A stretch of DNA of 64,000 nucleotides from Roseovarius sp. EL26 (GTDB taxonomy: Bacteria; Pseudomonadota; Alphaproteobacteria; Rhodobacterales; Rhodobacteraceae). The stretch covers positions 545,606 to 609,605 of the forward strand of contig NZ_OUMZ01000007.1 in the NCBI RefSeq assembly GCF_900327775.1, written 5' to 3'. Shown in pieces: positions 1-7,790 of this stretch. Numbering within the stretch: position 1 is the first letter of the stretch; every line of letters starts with the position of its first letter. Made by a program: the position numbers and the translations under genes. A model generated the notes under the pieces. The model worked only from the letters and a program-made list of their open reading frames with translations, was not told the DNA's origin and searched no databases.

Positions 1-695
1 CATAGCCAAATAAGTAAAGACAAGACGCACAATTGCGGAGCTTGGCGGCGTGCAACCTGTGCAGCATGAACCACTAGGCGGCGTGCTACATCGATCTTCC
101 GCAGAGATCGAAGTGACACCGGGCTGGCATGATTGGAGACAATGTAGCTCTGCACCTCGCTCAACAAACGCGGTCCAACAAAAACAACAGCCAAAGGCAC
201 TGTCGCTGCAAGAATCGTGAAAACTCCCAGGGCAAGCGGCACTTCGCTCTTTAAGGCCAGAAAAGCAACGATCGGGACAAGAAAGAGCGAGTCAAACATT
301 CTGTCTAAAAGCAAGACAATCACGGCATAACTTGCTTTTCCGCCCATTTTATAAAGTGCAAAAAAGCGCACAACCTCACCCAATTTGAATGGCAGAAGTA
401 AAGCAAATGGGATTGTCGCGAAATGCATCGCTGCAGTTGTTCGCCCCGACAATTTCAGCGCATCCACGGACAACGCTGCCAGCCGCATTGCACGAAAGAC
501 ATGGCTTAGGAGATAAAGGGCACCAGCTGAAATCGCGATATAGGCGGGAACAACATCTGTAATTGCGATCATCGCCGCTACGGCAATGGCATATAGCATT
601 ATGTAGCCGCCAAGAATCGCCGCGCGCTGCGACCAGCCCATTTTTTTCCACATGCCCCTGATCGTTCCAGACAGATAGCCGCGCCGCGCCGTCAT
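1..695 (-). CDS. Flippase-like integral membrane protein (LPG synthase TM / UPF0104 type), partial
   Basis: The gene starts at 695 and runs off the left edge, so about 231 codons are visible. The translation begins MTARRGYLSG and is strongly hydrophobic, with several membrane segments. The stretches FKLGEVVRFF and LLLDRMFDS match the 'GE..R' and 'R..D' signatures of the lysylphosphatidylglycerol synthase TM / UPF0104 family, whose members are thought to move or modify lipid-linked substrates. The start codon overlaps the stop of the upstream glycosyltransferase (ATGA at 692-695), so it is the third gene of a coupled cassette after GtrA and GT2. The exact substrate cannot be inferred. Confidence 0.7.
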   Translation of the reverse strand, partial: MTARRGYLSGTIRGMWKKMGWSQRAAILGGYIMLYAIAVAAMIAITDVVPAYIAISAGALYLLSHVFRAMRLAALSVDALKLSGRTTAAMHFATIPFALLLPFKLGEVVRFFALYKMGGKASYAVIVLLLDRMFDSLFLVPIVAFLALKSEVPLALGVFTILAATVPLAVVFVGPRLLSEVQSYIVSNHASPVSLRSLRKIDVARRLVVHAAQVARRQAPQLCVLSLLIWL

Positions 696-1486
696 AGTCT
701 CCACCGACCTATCTCTGTCGAAGAGTACGTTGCACGCGCAATTTGGCGGTGTTCGCCATGAAGAAATTTCCGGCGACTTATTAAACGCAAGGTTAGGATT
801 CTTATGATTTGCATGCCCATCTTTCCCAACTTCGCGTTCGAGACTTGATCATCCTCTCGCCACGTCAACGGAAAGAACTTAACGCTCAACTTCCGAGCTG
901 TCAGCGCGAGAATAAGATAGTAGTTAAAAGTTAGATCATCTGCGAACTTGATATGGAAATCATCATCAAAAGCAGAGACCTGAAAAAGATTCAAACCGGA
1001 TCCCAAGTCATAAAGACGCTTTCGAGATATCAGCGAAAATATCCAATTGAATGTTCTGTTCGCAATTGTCCGCAATGGTGAATAGCCCTCCAACCGCGAC
1101 CCAGGCATAAACCGCGCTCCCATCAGGAACGCATTACACAGATGTTGCTCATTTTTCAGAGAGTCGACAATATCCAGAATCGATCCTTGATCATCTCCGT
1201 GAAGGACAATCAGGTGTGTGAACCCCTCTTTCCGTGCAAAGTTAATTGCAACTTTATGGGAGCCACCTAATCCATAGTTGTCATCGTTACTCAACAGCAC
1301 TCGTAACCCCAGGTTCAGATCTGCCAGAATGCCTCCTGCCATCTCGGCGGTGTCATCCGTGGATTGGTTGTCGATACAAACGACGCCGTCAATCAATGCA
1401 GCCACATCTGGATGACGCAACTGATGTAACACGCGCGGGATTTGAGCCGAACAATTGTACATCGGGATAAATACCAAAATACTCAT
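692..1486 (-). CDS. Family 2 glycosyltransferase
   Basis: A 264-residue GT-A fold glycosyltransferase. It opens with the typical nucleotide-sugar strand (LVFIPMYN), has IDNQSTDDT near residue 38 and an acidic HGDDQ motif near residue 97 in the place of the DXD or dolichol-phosphate-mannose-synthase-like metal site. There is no long C-terminal membrane domain. It probably transfers a sugar to a polyprenyl phosphate or a lipid-linked acceptor at the inner membrane. Its start overlaps the stop of the GtrA gene (1483-1486) and its stop overlaps the start of the flippase-like gene, so the three are translationally coupled. Donor and acceptor are unknown. Confidence 0.85.
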   Translation of the reverse strand: MSILVFIPMYNCSAQIPRVLHQLRHPDVAALIDGVVCIDNQSTDDTAEMAGGILADLNLGLRVLLSNDDNYGLGGSHKVAINFARKEGFTHLIVLHGDDQGSILDIVDSLKNEQHLCNAFLMGARFMPGSRLEGYSPLRTIANRTFNWIFSLISRKRLYDLGSGLNLFQVSAFDDDFHIKFADDLTFNYYLILALTARKLSVKFFPLTWREDDQVSNAKLGKMGMQIIRILTLRLISRRKFLHGEHRQIARATYSSTEIGRWRL

Positions 1487-1944
1487 GATGTGCCTGCCGT
1501 TGAGGATTTGATGTATTCACGCTGTGTGAGCCATTTCATAAATACGAAGTTCGCAAATAATGTTAATGGTGTCACCAAGATCTTGCCTAAACCCGCCGCG
1601 AGCGTGAGCGCTTCTGTTCCAAGTATAGTACTAAGGTTAGTTAGGTAGGCCTCGGTCCCAAACGCGATCCCAGCGACCAATCCAGACGCAACTGAAATAG
1701 CACAGAACTGCCATCCAAGGTAGAGGATGTAGTTTTGTGGTGTTCCAAGTCGACGCCGCGAAAACACAAATAATCGAGACATGAAGTAAACAATGGTTAC
1801 CGCTAATCCTGAACCGATCAGGCTTGCGACAAAGGGCGTTACACCGGACTGAATAATCATCATCGTGGCCGCAACATCTATGACCCAGCCAGATCCAGAA
1901 ATAATCGCGAAGATGACGAAGCGATTTCTGATTAGATTACACAT
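1483..1944 (-). CDS. GtrA family membrane protein
   Basis: A 153-residue protein with four predicted membrane segments and the GtrA pattern: an N-terminal helix followed by a conserved Gly-Trp-x-x-Asp (GSGWVIDV), a basic loop after the second or third helix (SRLFVFSRRR), and a final helix ending NFVFMKWL. GtrA proteins are proposed to flip undecaprenyl-phosphate-linked sugars across the inner membrane. It is the first gene of the cassette with the GT2 and flippase-like genes, so a role in surface glycan or lipid glycosylation is a reasonable inference. Confidence 0.85.
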   Translation of the reverse strand: MCNLIRNRFVIFAIISGSGWVIDVAATMMIIQSGVTPFVASLIGSGLAVTIVYFMSRLFVFSRRRLGTPQNYILYLGWQFCAISVASGLVAGIAFGTEAYLTNLSTILGTEALTLAAGLGKILVTPLTLFANFVFMKWLTQREYIKSSTAGTS

Positions 1945-2352
1945 CGAATTCTTTAGCTCCTACTCATTAGGTGTATTTCGTTGGTCTCCCCCTCTAGACG
2001 TCTACCCCAAGACGATCTGGGTCGACAATGGAAGAGAAGGTGGTGTCAGGCTAATTAATTCAATGTCCAACATCCGCATGGGGTTTGAGCACATCATGCC
2101 AGCGTTCTAACTTGTTAAATTGTTCATCTATGTTGGGAAGTGAAAGGTCGGCGAAAGAGAAGTTTCGATCAGTTCCAGCGTCGTCAAAAGCAGGCACAAT
2201 CGAGTTCGAACTTTTACTGGGAGACCGCACCAGATAATAAATCAAGACTGAACAGTCTTTCGGACTTGCACGTAACAAGGCAGGGCAATAGAAGAGCCAA
2301 TGATTTATCTGCCCGCGTTTTGCGCGGCACAACGCTATGGATGAGGACGAAC
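1945..2352. other. Intergenic region between gtrA cassette and tig
   Basis: This 408-base stretch separates divergent genes and should hold both promoters. For tig a weak candidate is TTGCAC (2266-2271) and TAGAAG (2289-2294) with a 17-base spacer. A short dyad, AAGACT-GAAC-AGTCTT, lies at about 2244-2259. A reverse-strand open frame (2060-2332, 90 codons) has a protein-like C-terminal half but no clear ribosome binding site or family, so I do not call it. No tRNA or repeat was seen. Confidence 0.4.
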
Positions 2353-3684
2353 ATGCAGGTCACCGAGACCCTGAACGAAGGCCTGAAGCGCGGCTACAAA
2401 CTGGTTTTGAGCGCAGCAGAGTTGGACGAAAAAGTTGTAGGCAAGCTGAAAGAAGCTCAGCCTGAAGTGGAACTGAAAGGTTTCCGCAAAGGTAAAGTGC
2501 CACTGGCCCTGTTGCGCAAGCAATTTGGCGGCCGCGTTCTTGGCGAAGCCATGCAAGAAGCTGTCGATGGTGCGATGTCACAGCACTTTGAAGACAGCGG
2601 TGAGCGTCCAGCAGCCGAGCCTGACGTCAAAATGACCAATCAGGATTGGAAAGAAGGCGATGACGTAGAAGTTGAGATGTCCTATGAGGCACTGCCAGAG
2701 ATCCCAGAAGTTGACCTGAAATCGGTTAAGCTGGAGCGTCTGGTTGCCAAAGCCGATGATGCAGCCGTTGAAGAAGCGCTGGCCAATCTGGCTGAAAGTG
2801 CGCAAGACTTCAAGGATCGCAAAAAAGGCACCAAAGCCAAAGATGGCGATCAGGTTATCATGGATTTTGTTGGCAAAGTTGATGGCGAAGCCTTTGAAGG
2901 TGGCAGCGCCGAAGATTACCCGCTGGTCTTGGGTTCCAACAGCTTTATCCCTGGCTTCGAAGAGCAACTGGTTGGTGTGAAAGCCGAAGAAGAGAAATCC
3001 GTAACGGTTTCCTTCCCTGATGAATATCAGGCTGAGCATCTGGCTGGCAAAGAGGCTGTCTTTGATTGCACAATCAAAGCTGTGAAAGCGCCTGCCGCTG
3101 CTGAAATCAATGATGAGTTGGCTACGAAATTCGGTGCCGACGATTTGGCTGCACTGAAAACACAAATCAGCGAGCGCCTTGAAGAAGAATATGCCGGTGC
3201 AGCACGTGCTGTGCTGAAGCGTGGATTGCTGGATGATCTGGATGGTAAAGTAAGCTTTGAGCTACCTCCATCAATGGTTGCAGCTGAAGCCAAGCAGATT
3301 GCGCACCAGATCTGGCACGAAGAAAATCCAGAGGTCGAAGGCCACGATCACCCTGAGATCGAAGCCACAGATGAGCACAACACTCTGGCCGAACGCCGTG
3401 TACGCCTTGGCCTGCTGTTGGCTGAACTGGGCCGTAAAGCTGAGGTTGAGGTTAGCGATGCAGAAATGACCCAAGCGGTTATGCAACAAGCGCGTCAATA
3501 CCCAGGTCACGAGCGTGAGTTCTTTGAATTTGTTCAAAACAACCCACAAATGCGTCAACAACTTCGTGCACCTATCTTTGAAGAAAAGGTCATCGACTAT
3601 GTTGTTGAGCTGGCGGATGTGACTGACAAAGAAATTAGTAAAGACGAGTTAGAAAAAGCCGTAGAAGAGCTGGACAAAGAATAA
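2353..3684 (+). CDS. tig: Trigger factor
   Basis: A 443-residue ribosome-associated chaperone and peptidyl-prolyl isomerase that meets nascent chains at the exit tunnel. The start at 2353 ([10 protein letters not shown]) is chosen because it matches the family N-terminus and has GAGGA 5 bases upstream; the frame is open further upstream but that part is not conserved. The ribosome-binding signature GFRKGKVP is at residues 43-50. An FKBP domain follows (about 160-245, including [11 protein letters not shown]), then the helical C-terminal chaperone domain. Length is normal for the family. A strong terminator follows at 3711. Confidence 0.97.
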   Translation: MQVTETLNEGLKRGYKLVLSAAELDEKVVGKLKEAQPEVELKGFRKGKVPLALLRKQFGGRVLGEAMQEAVDGAMSQHFEDSGERPAAEPDVKMTNQDWKEGDDVEVEMSYEALPEIPEVDLKSVKLERLVAKADDAAVEEALANLAESAQDFKDRKKGTKAKDGDQVIMDFVGKVDGEAFEGGSAEDYPLVLGSNSFIPGFEEQLVGVKAEEEKSVTVSFPDEYQAEHLAGKEAVFDCTIKAVKAPAAAEINDELATKFGADDLAALKTQISERLEEEYAGAARAVLKRGLLDDLDGKVSFELPPSMVAAEAKQIAHQIWHEENPEVEGHDHPEIEATDEHNTLAERRVRLGLLLAELGRKAEVEVSDAEMTQAVMQQARQYPGHEREFFEFVQNNPQMRQQLRAPIFEEKVIDYVVELADVTDKEISKDELEKAVEELDKE

Positions 3685-3710
3685 GGTCAAATATGATCTG
3701 AAAACTAAAA

Positions 3711-3737
3711 GGGGCTGTCGTATGACAGCCCTTTTTT
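3711..3737. terminator. Bidirectional terminator between tig and luxI
   Basis: GGGCTGTC and GACAGCCC form a stem with a short loop, followed by TTTTTT on the plus strand and by TTTT on the minus strand. It lies between the convergent 3' ends of tig and luxI and can serve both. Confidence 0.85.
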
Positions 3738-3777
3738 AATTGTGGTGTCGTTTTGATTTCTATAATTCTATTTTGGC

Positions 3778-4539
3778 TTAGCTTAACGCTTGTCGCAAAG
3801 CGCGTGCCGCCGCTTTTTCACGTTCGTTAACAGCCGTGGAAAGCTGATCGTCAAAATAATCCTGCAAATCAATACCAATGTCGGGAGATGTTTCGTCCAA
3901 GAGAGTGCTCGCAAGCTCGTCTTCAGGGATGTAAATATTTCCAGTGATGCCGGCAAAATTCCGCACTCGGTCGATACGCTCTTGAGAGCATTCGAGCAGG
4001 GCTGCCATGGCTTTGACCTTGCCCATGCTTACCGTCTTTCCAACGTAGTCATATGGCGCATTATCGGAGCGCATCAGGATGCGGTTCATGACCGGGTCAA
4101 TCACAGTGATGATATCTTCGATGCCGGAGTTGTGTGCATATTCCAGAATGCCAACCATTAGTTCGCAGGTGGCATAGCCAACAGATTTACAGCCTTGGCC
4201 GCGATCCAATCTCTCGCGGTCAACGCAAAAACGGGTGGATTCCCACATCAAGGCGCTGCGCAGCGGTGGCTCACCACATAGAATGTCGCTAAAAACATCC
4301 GACAACATATGTGGGCCGGTTGTTTGTAATAATCGGGCGCAGCCAGTGACCTTCAGGTCTTCGTCCAGTTGGACAACATAGGCTGGATTTTGGTCGTCAA
4401 AGTCGTCAATTTCGCGGCCGTTCGTAATATTGACGTCCCACCCCATACGTTCACTGAATACGCGGGCTCTTAGCTGGTACATTTCGTCAAGTACTGGGCC
4501 AAATGTGTTTTTATTGAGCGCGTCAATGACGAGTATCAT
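3778..4539 (-). CDS. luxI: LuxI-type acyl-homoserine lactone synthase
   Basis: A 253-residue synthase that makes an acyl-homoserine lactone signal from SAM and acyl-ACP. The invariant family residues are present: R24, F28 and W34 (in LRARVFSERMGW), the acidic cluster at 43-49, R69, E100 and R103 (MWESTRF). The protein is about 40 residues longer than a typical LuxI because of an acidic, Asp/Glu-rich C-terminal tail. It lies 90 bases downstream of the luxR gene on the same strand, the usual cognate-pair arrangement. Acyl chain length cannot be read from the sequence. Confidence 0.95.
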   Translation of the reverse strand: MILVIDALNKNTFGPVLDEMYQLRARVFSERMGWDVNITNGREIDDFDDQNPAYVVQLDEDLKVTGCARLLQTTGPHMLSDVFSDILCGEPPLRSALMWESTRFCVDRERLDRGQGCKSVGYATCELMVGILEYAHNSGIEDIITVIDPVMNRILMRSDNAPYDYVGKTVSMGKVKAMAALLECSQERIDRVRNFAGITGNIYIPEDELASTLLDETSPDIGIDLQDYFDDQLSTAVNEREKAAARALRQALS

Positions 4540-4629
4540 CTATCTGTTCTCCCCTAAAAGTTGTAGGGAGAATGTATCAGGTCCTGTATTTGTGGGTATT
4601 AGGGAAATCCCGTAGAGGCCTTGAGTGGC

Positions 4630-5340
4630 CTAACCTGGAACGATAAGACCTAAAGAAAGGGCGCGCCCGACAGCTTGCGCTGTTGTGAGGGCGAATAGTT
4701 TCTCGCGGCTTGATCTTAGGTGAACTTCGACAGTTCGAGGAGAGATTGACAGGATATCACCGATGTCTTGTTGTGATTTTCCAGCTGCGGTCCATTGCAG
4801 AATTTCTTTCTCCCTTGCCGAGAGGTGAGGAAAGCGCAGGCTTTTCATCATTGCGTCAGATGTCATTACCGCATCATGCAGATACACGGCGGCGGATTGA
4901 AGGTTTCCGATGATCTTTGTTCTGAGTTTCTGCCAATCCACCGCAGATACCGAAGCAGATACACTGAATAACCCGACCTCACCGTATGGGCCGCGGACTG
5001 GTATGGTTAGGCCCGTATCGGGCAGACCAAAATCGCGTGCTTGTGTGAAGATGCTTGTGAACTGTTCATCACGTTCCAGGCGGCTCCAATCCACTGGAGC
5101 GATGCTACGTGATGTTTTCTCAATGGTAGGATCCAGAAGATGAAGGCCATGTTCCATATAATGGTTTTTCCAACGCTCAGGATAGGTGGTGAAAGCATGC
5201 ACTGTTCCATTAAAAGGATGGGCTGACGCATAGGAGGCATATTCTAGGCCTAAGTTTTCGCAAACATTCCTGAGATGGCCGACAAAATCTTTTTGGCCAT
5301 CGGGCATATTTGCAAGGTCAATTAGTTCCATAAAGTGCAC
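4630..5340 (-). CDS. luxR: LuxR-type quorum-sensing regulator
   Basis: A 236-residue regulator. The N-terminal autoinducer-binding domain has W57, Y61, D70-P71, W85 and G110 at the expected places of the ligand pocket. The C-terminal LuxR helix-turn-helix is at about 172-236 (LSAREKEILQW, then SISPRTVEVHL). It is very probably the receptor for the signal made by the downstream luxI. A 7-bp inverted repeat lies 26-53 bases upstream of the start. Whether it activates or represses luxI is not evident. Confidence 0.94.
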   Translation of the reverse strand: MHFMELIDLANMPDGQKDFVGHLRNVCENLGLEYASYASAHPFNGTVHAFTTYPERWKNHYMEHGLHLLDPTIEKTSRSIAPVDWSRLERDEQFTSIFTQARDFGLPDTGLTIPVRGPYGEVGLFSVSASVSAVDWQKLRTKIIGNLQSAAVYLHDAVMTSDAMMKSLRFPHLSAREKEILQWTAAGKSQQDIGDILSISPRTVEVHLRSSREKLFALTTAQAVGRALSLGLIVPG

Positions 5341-5365
5341 GGACTTTCGTGAATTACGTGGTTGA

Positions 5366-5393
5366 GTAGCGAAACAGTGATTACTATCGCTAC
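5366..5393. promoter_or_regulatory. Inverted repeat upstream of luxR
   Basis: GTAGCGA (5366-5372) and TCGCTAC (5387-5393) are perfect inverted copies 14 bases apart, just upstream of the luxR start codon at 5340. The position suits an operator or leader hairpin. There is no direct evidence for what binds it, and it does not match the classical lux box. Confidence 0.3.
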
Positions 5394-5554
5394 TGGCGCT
5401 GATTATGCGTGAAGCAAATGCTTATTGTCCACTCATGTTGTGATTGAGCTACAAAATTATGGTCAATTTATAGAATACTATACGTAAATGCGAACAAACA
5501 ACGGGGCGGTAACTTACTGTTGCGAAAATAGGAATTAGACTCTGAGCAAGTAAA

Positions 5555-5582
5555 AGCGCCGCGCAGAGGACTGCGCGGCGCT
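5555..5582 (-). terminator. Terminator of the rpsF-rpsR-rplI operon
   Basis: AGCGCCGCGCAG and CTGCGCGGCGCT form a 12-bp perfect GC-rich stem with a 4-base loop, followed on the minus strand by TTTTA. It lies 24 bases beyond the rplI stop. Confidence 0.9.
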
Positions 5583-5606
5583 AAAATTCGCGACGATCAC
5601 GTTAAT

Positions 5607-6197
5607 TTAGGCGTCGTCGCCTGCGTAGTCGTCTTCAGATGCAGCGGAGCCGATATCGTCGAACAGTTCGGCAATTTCGAATTCAGCGGCTTCTTCGGCT
5701 TCTGCAGCGGCTTCCTGGATGGATTTGCCGGTTGATTGCAGTTCTGCTTCTTCTTCGGAGCGGGCAACGTTCAGAATGATTGTTGCGTCGACTTCGGGGT
5801 GAAGAGTGACGATCACGTCGTGCAGGCCCAGCTCTTTGATCGGGCGGGCAAGAGCAACTTGCTTGCGATCAACAGTGAAGCCATCCGCAATTGCAGCATC
5901 AGCTGCGTCACGGGTGCTGACAGAACCGTACAGGGCGCCAGAATCGGAGGCCTGACGAATCACGACGAATTGCTGACCTGTCAGCTTTTCGGCCATCGCT
6001 TCGGCTTCTTTTTTGGTTTCCAGGTTGTTTGCTTCAAGCTGGGCTTTGCGTGTTGCAAAGTCCGCGATGTTGCGCTCGGAAGCGGACAAAGCTTTGTGCT
6101 GAGGCAGCAGATAGTTGCGTGCGTAACCTGGTTTGACGTCTACAACGTCGCCCATTTGGCCAAGCTTAGCTACGCGTTCGAGAAGGATAACTTGCAT
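5607..6197 (-). CDS. rplI: 50S ribosomal protein L9
   Basis: L9 binds 23S rRNA domain V and projects from the L1 stalk. The N-terminal domain is unmistakable ([13 protein letters not shown], with [10 protein letters not shown] at about 24-33), followed by the long connecting helix and the C-terminal domain. At 196 residues it exceeds the usual ~150 by an acidic tail rich in Glu, Asp and Ala from about residue 150 (ending EDDYAGDDA). It is the last gene of the rpsF-rpsR-rplI operon, 12 bases after rpsR. Confidence 0.97.
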   Translation of the reverse strand: MQVILLERVAKLGQMGDVVDVKPGYARNYLLPQHKALSASERNIADFATRKAQLEANNLETKKEAEAMAEKLTGQQFVVIRQASDSGALYGSVSTRDAADAAIADGFTVDRKQVALARPIKELGLHDVIVTLHPEVDATIILNVARSEEEAELQSTGKSIQEAAAEAEEAAEFEIAELFDDIGSAASEDDYAGDDA

Positions 6198-6209
6198 GTC
6201 AGGTTCTCC

Positions 6210-6437
6210 TTATTTCACAGCGTAAGGCAGCAGGGCGAGGAAACGGGCGCGTTTGATAGCACGGGCCAGTTCACGCTGCTTCTTAGCCGAAACGGCGGTG
6301 ATACGGGACGGCACGATTTTGCCACGCTCAGAGATATAGCGTTGCAGCAGTTTCGTGTCTTTGTAGTCGATCTTAGGTGCGTTCTCGCCCGAGAATGGGC
6401 AAACCTTACGACGGCGGAAAAATGGTTTTGCAGCCAT
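6210..6437 (-). CDS. rpsR: 30S ribosomal protein S18
   Basis: S18 pairs with S6 on the platform of the small subunit. The 75-residue protein has the basic N-terminus ([11 protein letters not shown]), the [18 protein letters not shown] core and the [11 protein letters not shown]-terminus of the family. It lies between rpsF and rplI with short gaps (27 and 12 bases), which fits co-transcription and the known S6:S18 partnership. Confidence 0.98.
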   Translation of the reverse strand: MAAKPFFRRRKVCPFSGENAPKIDYKDTKLLQRYISERGKIVPSRITAVSAKKQRELARAIKRARFLALLPYAVK

Positions 6438-6464
6438 GGTTTAGAGTCCTTTCTTCAGGTCAGA

Positions 6465-6821
6465 TCAAGCGCGGCGCTCGCGGCGATCGCCACGTTCGTC
6501 ACGTTTTTGCATTTGAATTGACGGACCTTCAGCGTGCTCTTCGACCTTGATGGTCAGAATGCGCATCACGTCGTCATGCAGGCGCATCAGGCGTTCCATT
6601 TCCTGTACCGCGGCCGAAGGCGCATCGGTTTTCAAGAAGGAGTAGTGACCCTTGCGGTTCTTGTTGATCTTGTAGGCCATTGTCTTAACGCCCCAGTACT
6701 CGGACTCAACGACTTTACCGCCGTTGTCAGCCAGTACGGTGCTGAAATGTTCGACAAGGCTTTCAGCCTGCGCGTTGGACAGATCCTGACGCGAGATGAA
6801 TACATGCTCATATAGCGGCAT
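6465..6821 (-). CDS. rpsF: 30S ribosomal protein S6
   Basis: S6 binds S18 and 16S rRNA on the platform. The start at 6821 (MPLYEHVFISR) matches the family and has GGAG 8 bases upstream; the frame is open nine codons further but those are not S6-like. The 118-residue product ends in a charged tail (RDERGDRRERR) typical of alphaproteobacterial S6. A promoter about 110 bases upstream gives room for a leader where the S6:S18 complex could act by feedback. Confidence 0.97.
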   Translation of the reverse strand: MPLYEHVFISRQDLSNAQAESLVEHFSTVLADNGGKVVESEYWGVKTMAYKINKNRKGHYSFLKTDAPSAAVQEMERLMRLHDDVMRILTIKVEEHAEGPSIQMQKRDERGDRRERRA

Positions 6822-6928
6822 GTGTGCTCCACTTCTATCTAGGCGCATTTCAAAGGCGGGTCAGAAACCTTTTGCGACCCATCCACGAGAGACTGCGCGG
6901 TTCATAAATTCTTGCAAAAGGCGAGGAG

Positions 6929-6957
6929 CGTATACGATGGATCTTGGGTCTGTGCAA
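6929..6957 (-). promoter_or_regulatory. Candidate sigma-70 promoter of the rpsF operon
   Basis: Read on the minus strand, TTGCAC (6957-6952) and TATACG (6934-6929) are separated by exactly 17 bases. Transcription would start near 6920 and leave a leader of about 100 nt before rpsF. The remaining bases from 6822 to 7158 contain only this promoter, the yceI ribosome binding site and no gene that I can support. Confidence 0.5.
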
Positions 6958-7158
6958 GGTCGTATAACACAGCTGAAACTGCAATGTTTATTGACGGTTT
7001 TGAGACCGAATAGAACTTCCCCCATCAGGCATCGGCGAAATGTTGCAGGGGCGGGTTTTGTTTGATGAAAAAAGATCTAAGTTGAGGCCGTGACGACGTG
7101 CATAGCCCAAAGTCATTGTGCCGATAACAAACATGAAATCTAATTTTGGAGTACTAAG

Positions 7159-7731
7159 ATGAAACCCACGCTATTGGCTGCCGCATTGGCCATAACTGCA
7201 TCTGCCGCATTTGCAGAGCCCGAGACATATGCGCTTGATCCAAGCCATAGTCAGGTGGTGTTTTCTTACAATCACCTTGGATTCTCAACAACTTATGGAA
7301 TGTTCTCGGGATTTGGCGGCGAGATCGCCTTTGATGCCGAAGATCCGGCCAATTCGTCTGTAAATGTCTCGATGCCGATTACATCTATGCTGACCGGTTG
7401 GGAGGAGCGGTTTGCGCACTTCATGAGCCCGGACTTCTTTGGCGCAGCGGATGGTGACATGGTAACGTTCGTATCAACGGGTATTGATGTGACCGGCGAT
7501 AAGACTGCCAACATCACCGGCGATCTGACCATGAATGGTGTGACCAAGCCAGTGGTTTTGGCGACGGAACTGACACAGGCGGCGCCACACCCAATGAACG
7601 GTAAGGCATCTTTGGGCTTTGATGCGACTGCAACGGTGCTGCGTTCCGACTTCAATGTAGGAAAGTACGCGCCAAACGTCAGCGATGAAGTTGAGATTGT
7701 AATCTCGCTTGAGGCATCCAAAACGGAATAA
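7159..7731 (+). CDS. Secreted YceI family protein
   Basis: A 190-residue protein with a clear Sec signal peptide (MKPTLLAAALAITASAAFA, cleavage after about residue 19) and then one YceI lipocalin-like domain, beginning YALDPSHSQVVFSYNHLGFS. YceI domains bind isoprenoid or other long-chain lipids in the periplasm. GGAG lies 7 bases before the start. The next gene, convergent, encodes a second YceI domain fused to cytochrome b561, so the pair probably acts in the same periplasmic process. The ligand is not known. Confidence 0.93.
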   Translation: MKPTLLAAALAITASAAFAEPETYALDPSHSQVVFSYNHLGFSTTYGMFSGFGGEIAFDAEDPANSSVNVSMPITSMLTGWEERFAHFMSPDFFGAADGDMVTFVSTGIDVTGDKTANITGDLTMNGVTKPVVLATELTQAAPHPMNGKASLGFDATATVLRSDFNVGKYAPNVSDEVEIVISLEASKTE

Positions 7732-7756
7732 GGCTCAAATTTTTGAGAGTCTTGAA

Positions 7757-7783
7757 AAGGCTGCCGGTCGATCCGGCAGCCTT
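7757..7783. terminator. Bidirectional terminator between the two YceI genes
   Basis: AAGGCTGCCGG and CCGGCAGCCTT form an 11-bp perfect stem around TCGAT, with T-runs on both sides. It separates the convergent yceI gene and the b561-YceI fusion gene. Confidence 0.9.
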
Positions 7784-7790
7784 TTGTATG

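Noticed and set aside
376-651. 91-codon reverse-strand ORF at the left edge
   Set aside because: It is in the wrong frame; the real gene there is the flippase-like protein that starts at 695 and runs off the edge.
2130-2340. Possible tRNA before tig (GTTCGAA-like sequence near 2201)
   Set aside because: No acceptor stem or anticodon arm could be folded around it.
2140-2352. Upstream extension of trigger factor
   Set aside because: The family N-terminus and ribosome binding site start at 2353; the upstream codons look non-coding.
2578-3165. 195-codon ORF opposite tig
   Set aside because: Antisense shadow of a well-conserved gene, with no ribosome binding site or recognisable protein.
4578-4586. 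CAGGTCCTG palindrome between luxR and luxI as a lux box
   Set aside because: Only 9 bases, without the CTG-N10-CAG arrangement of lux boxes.
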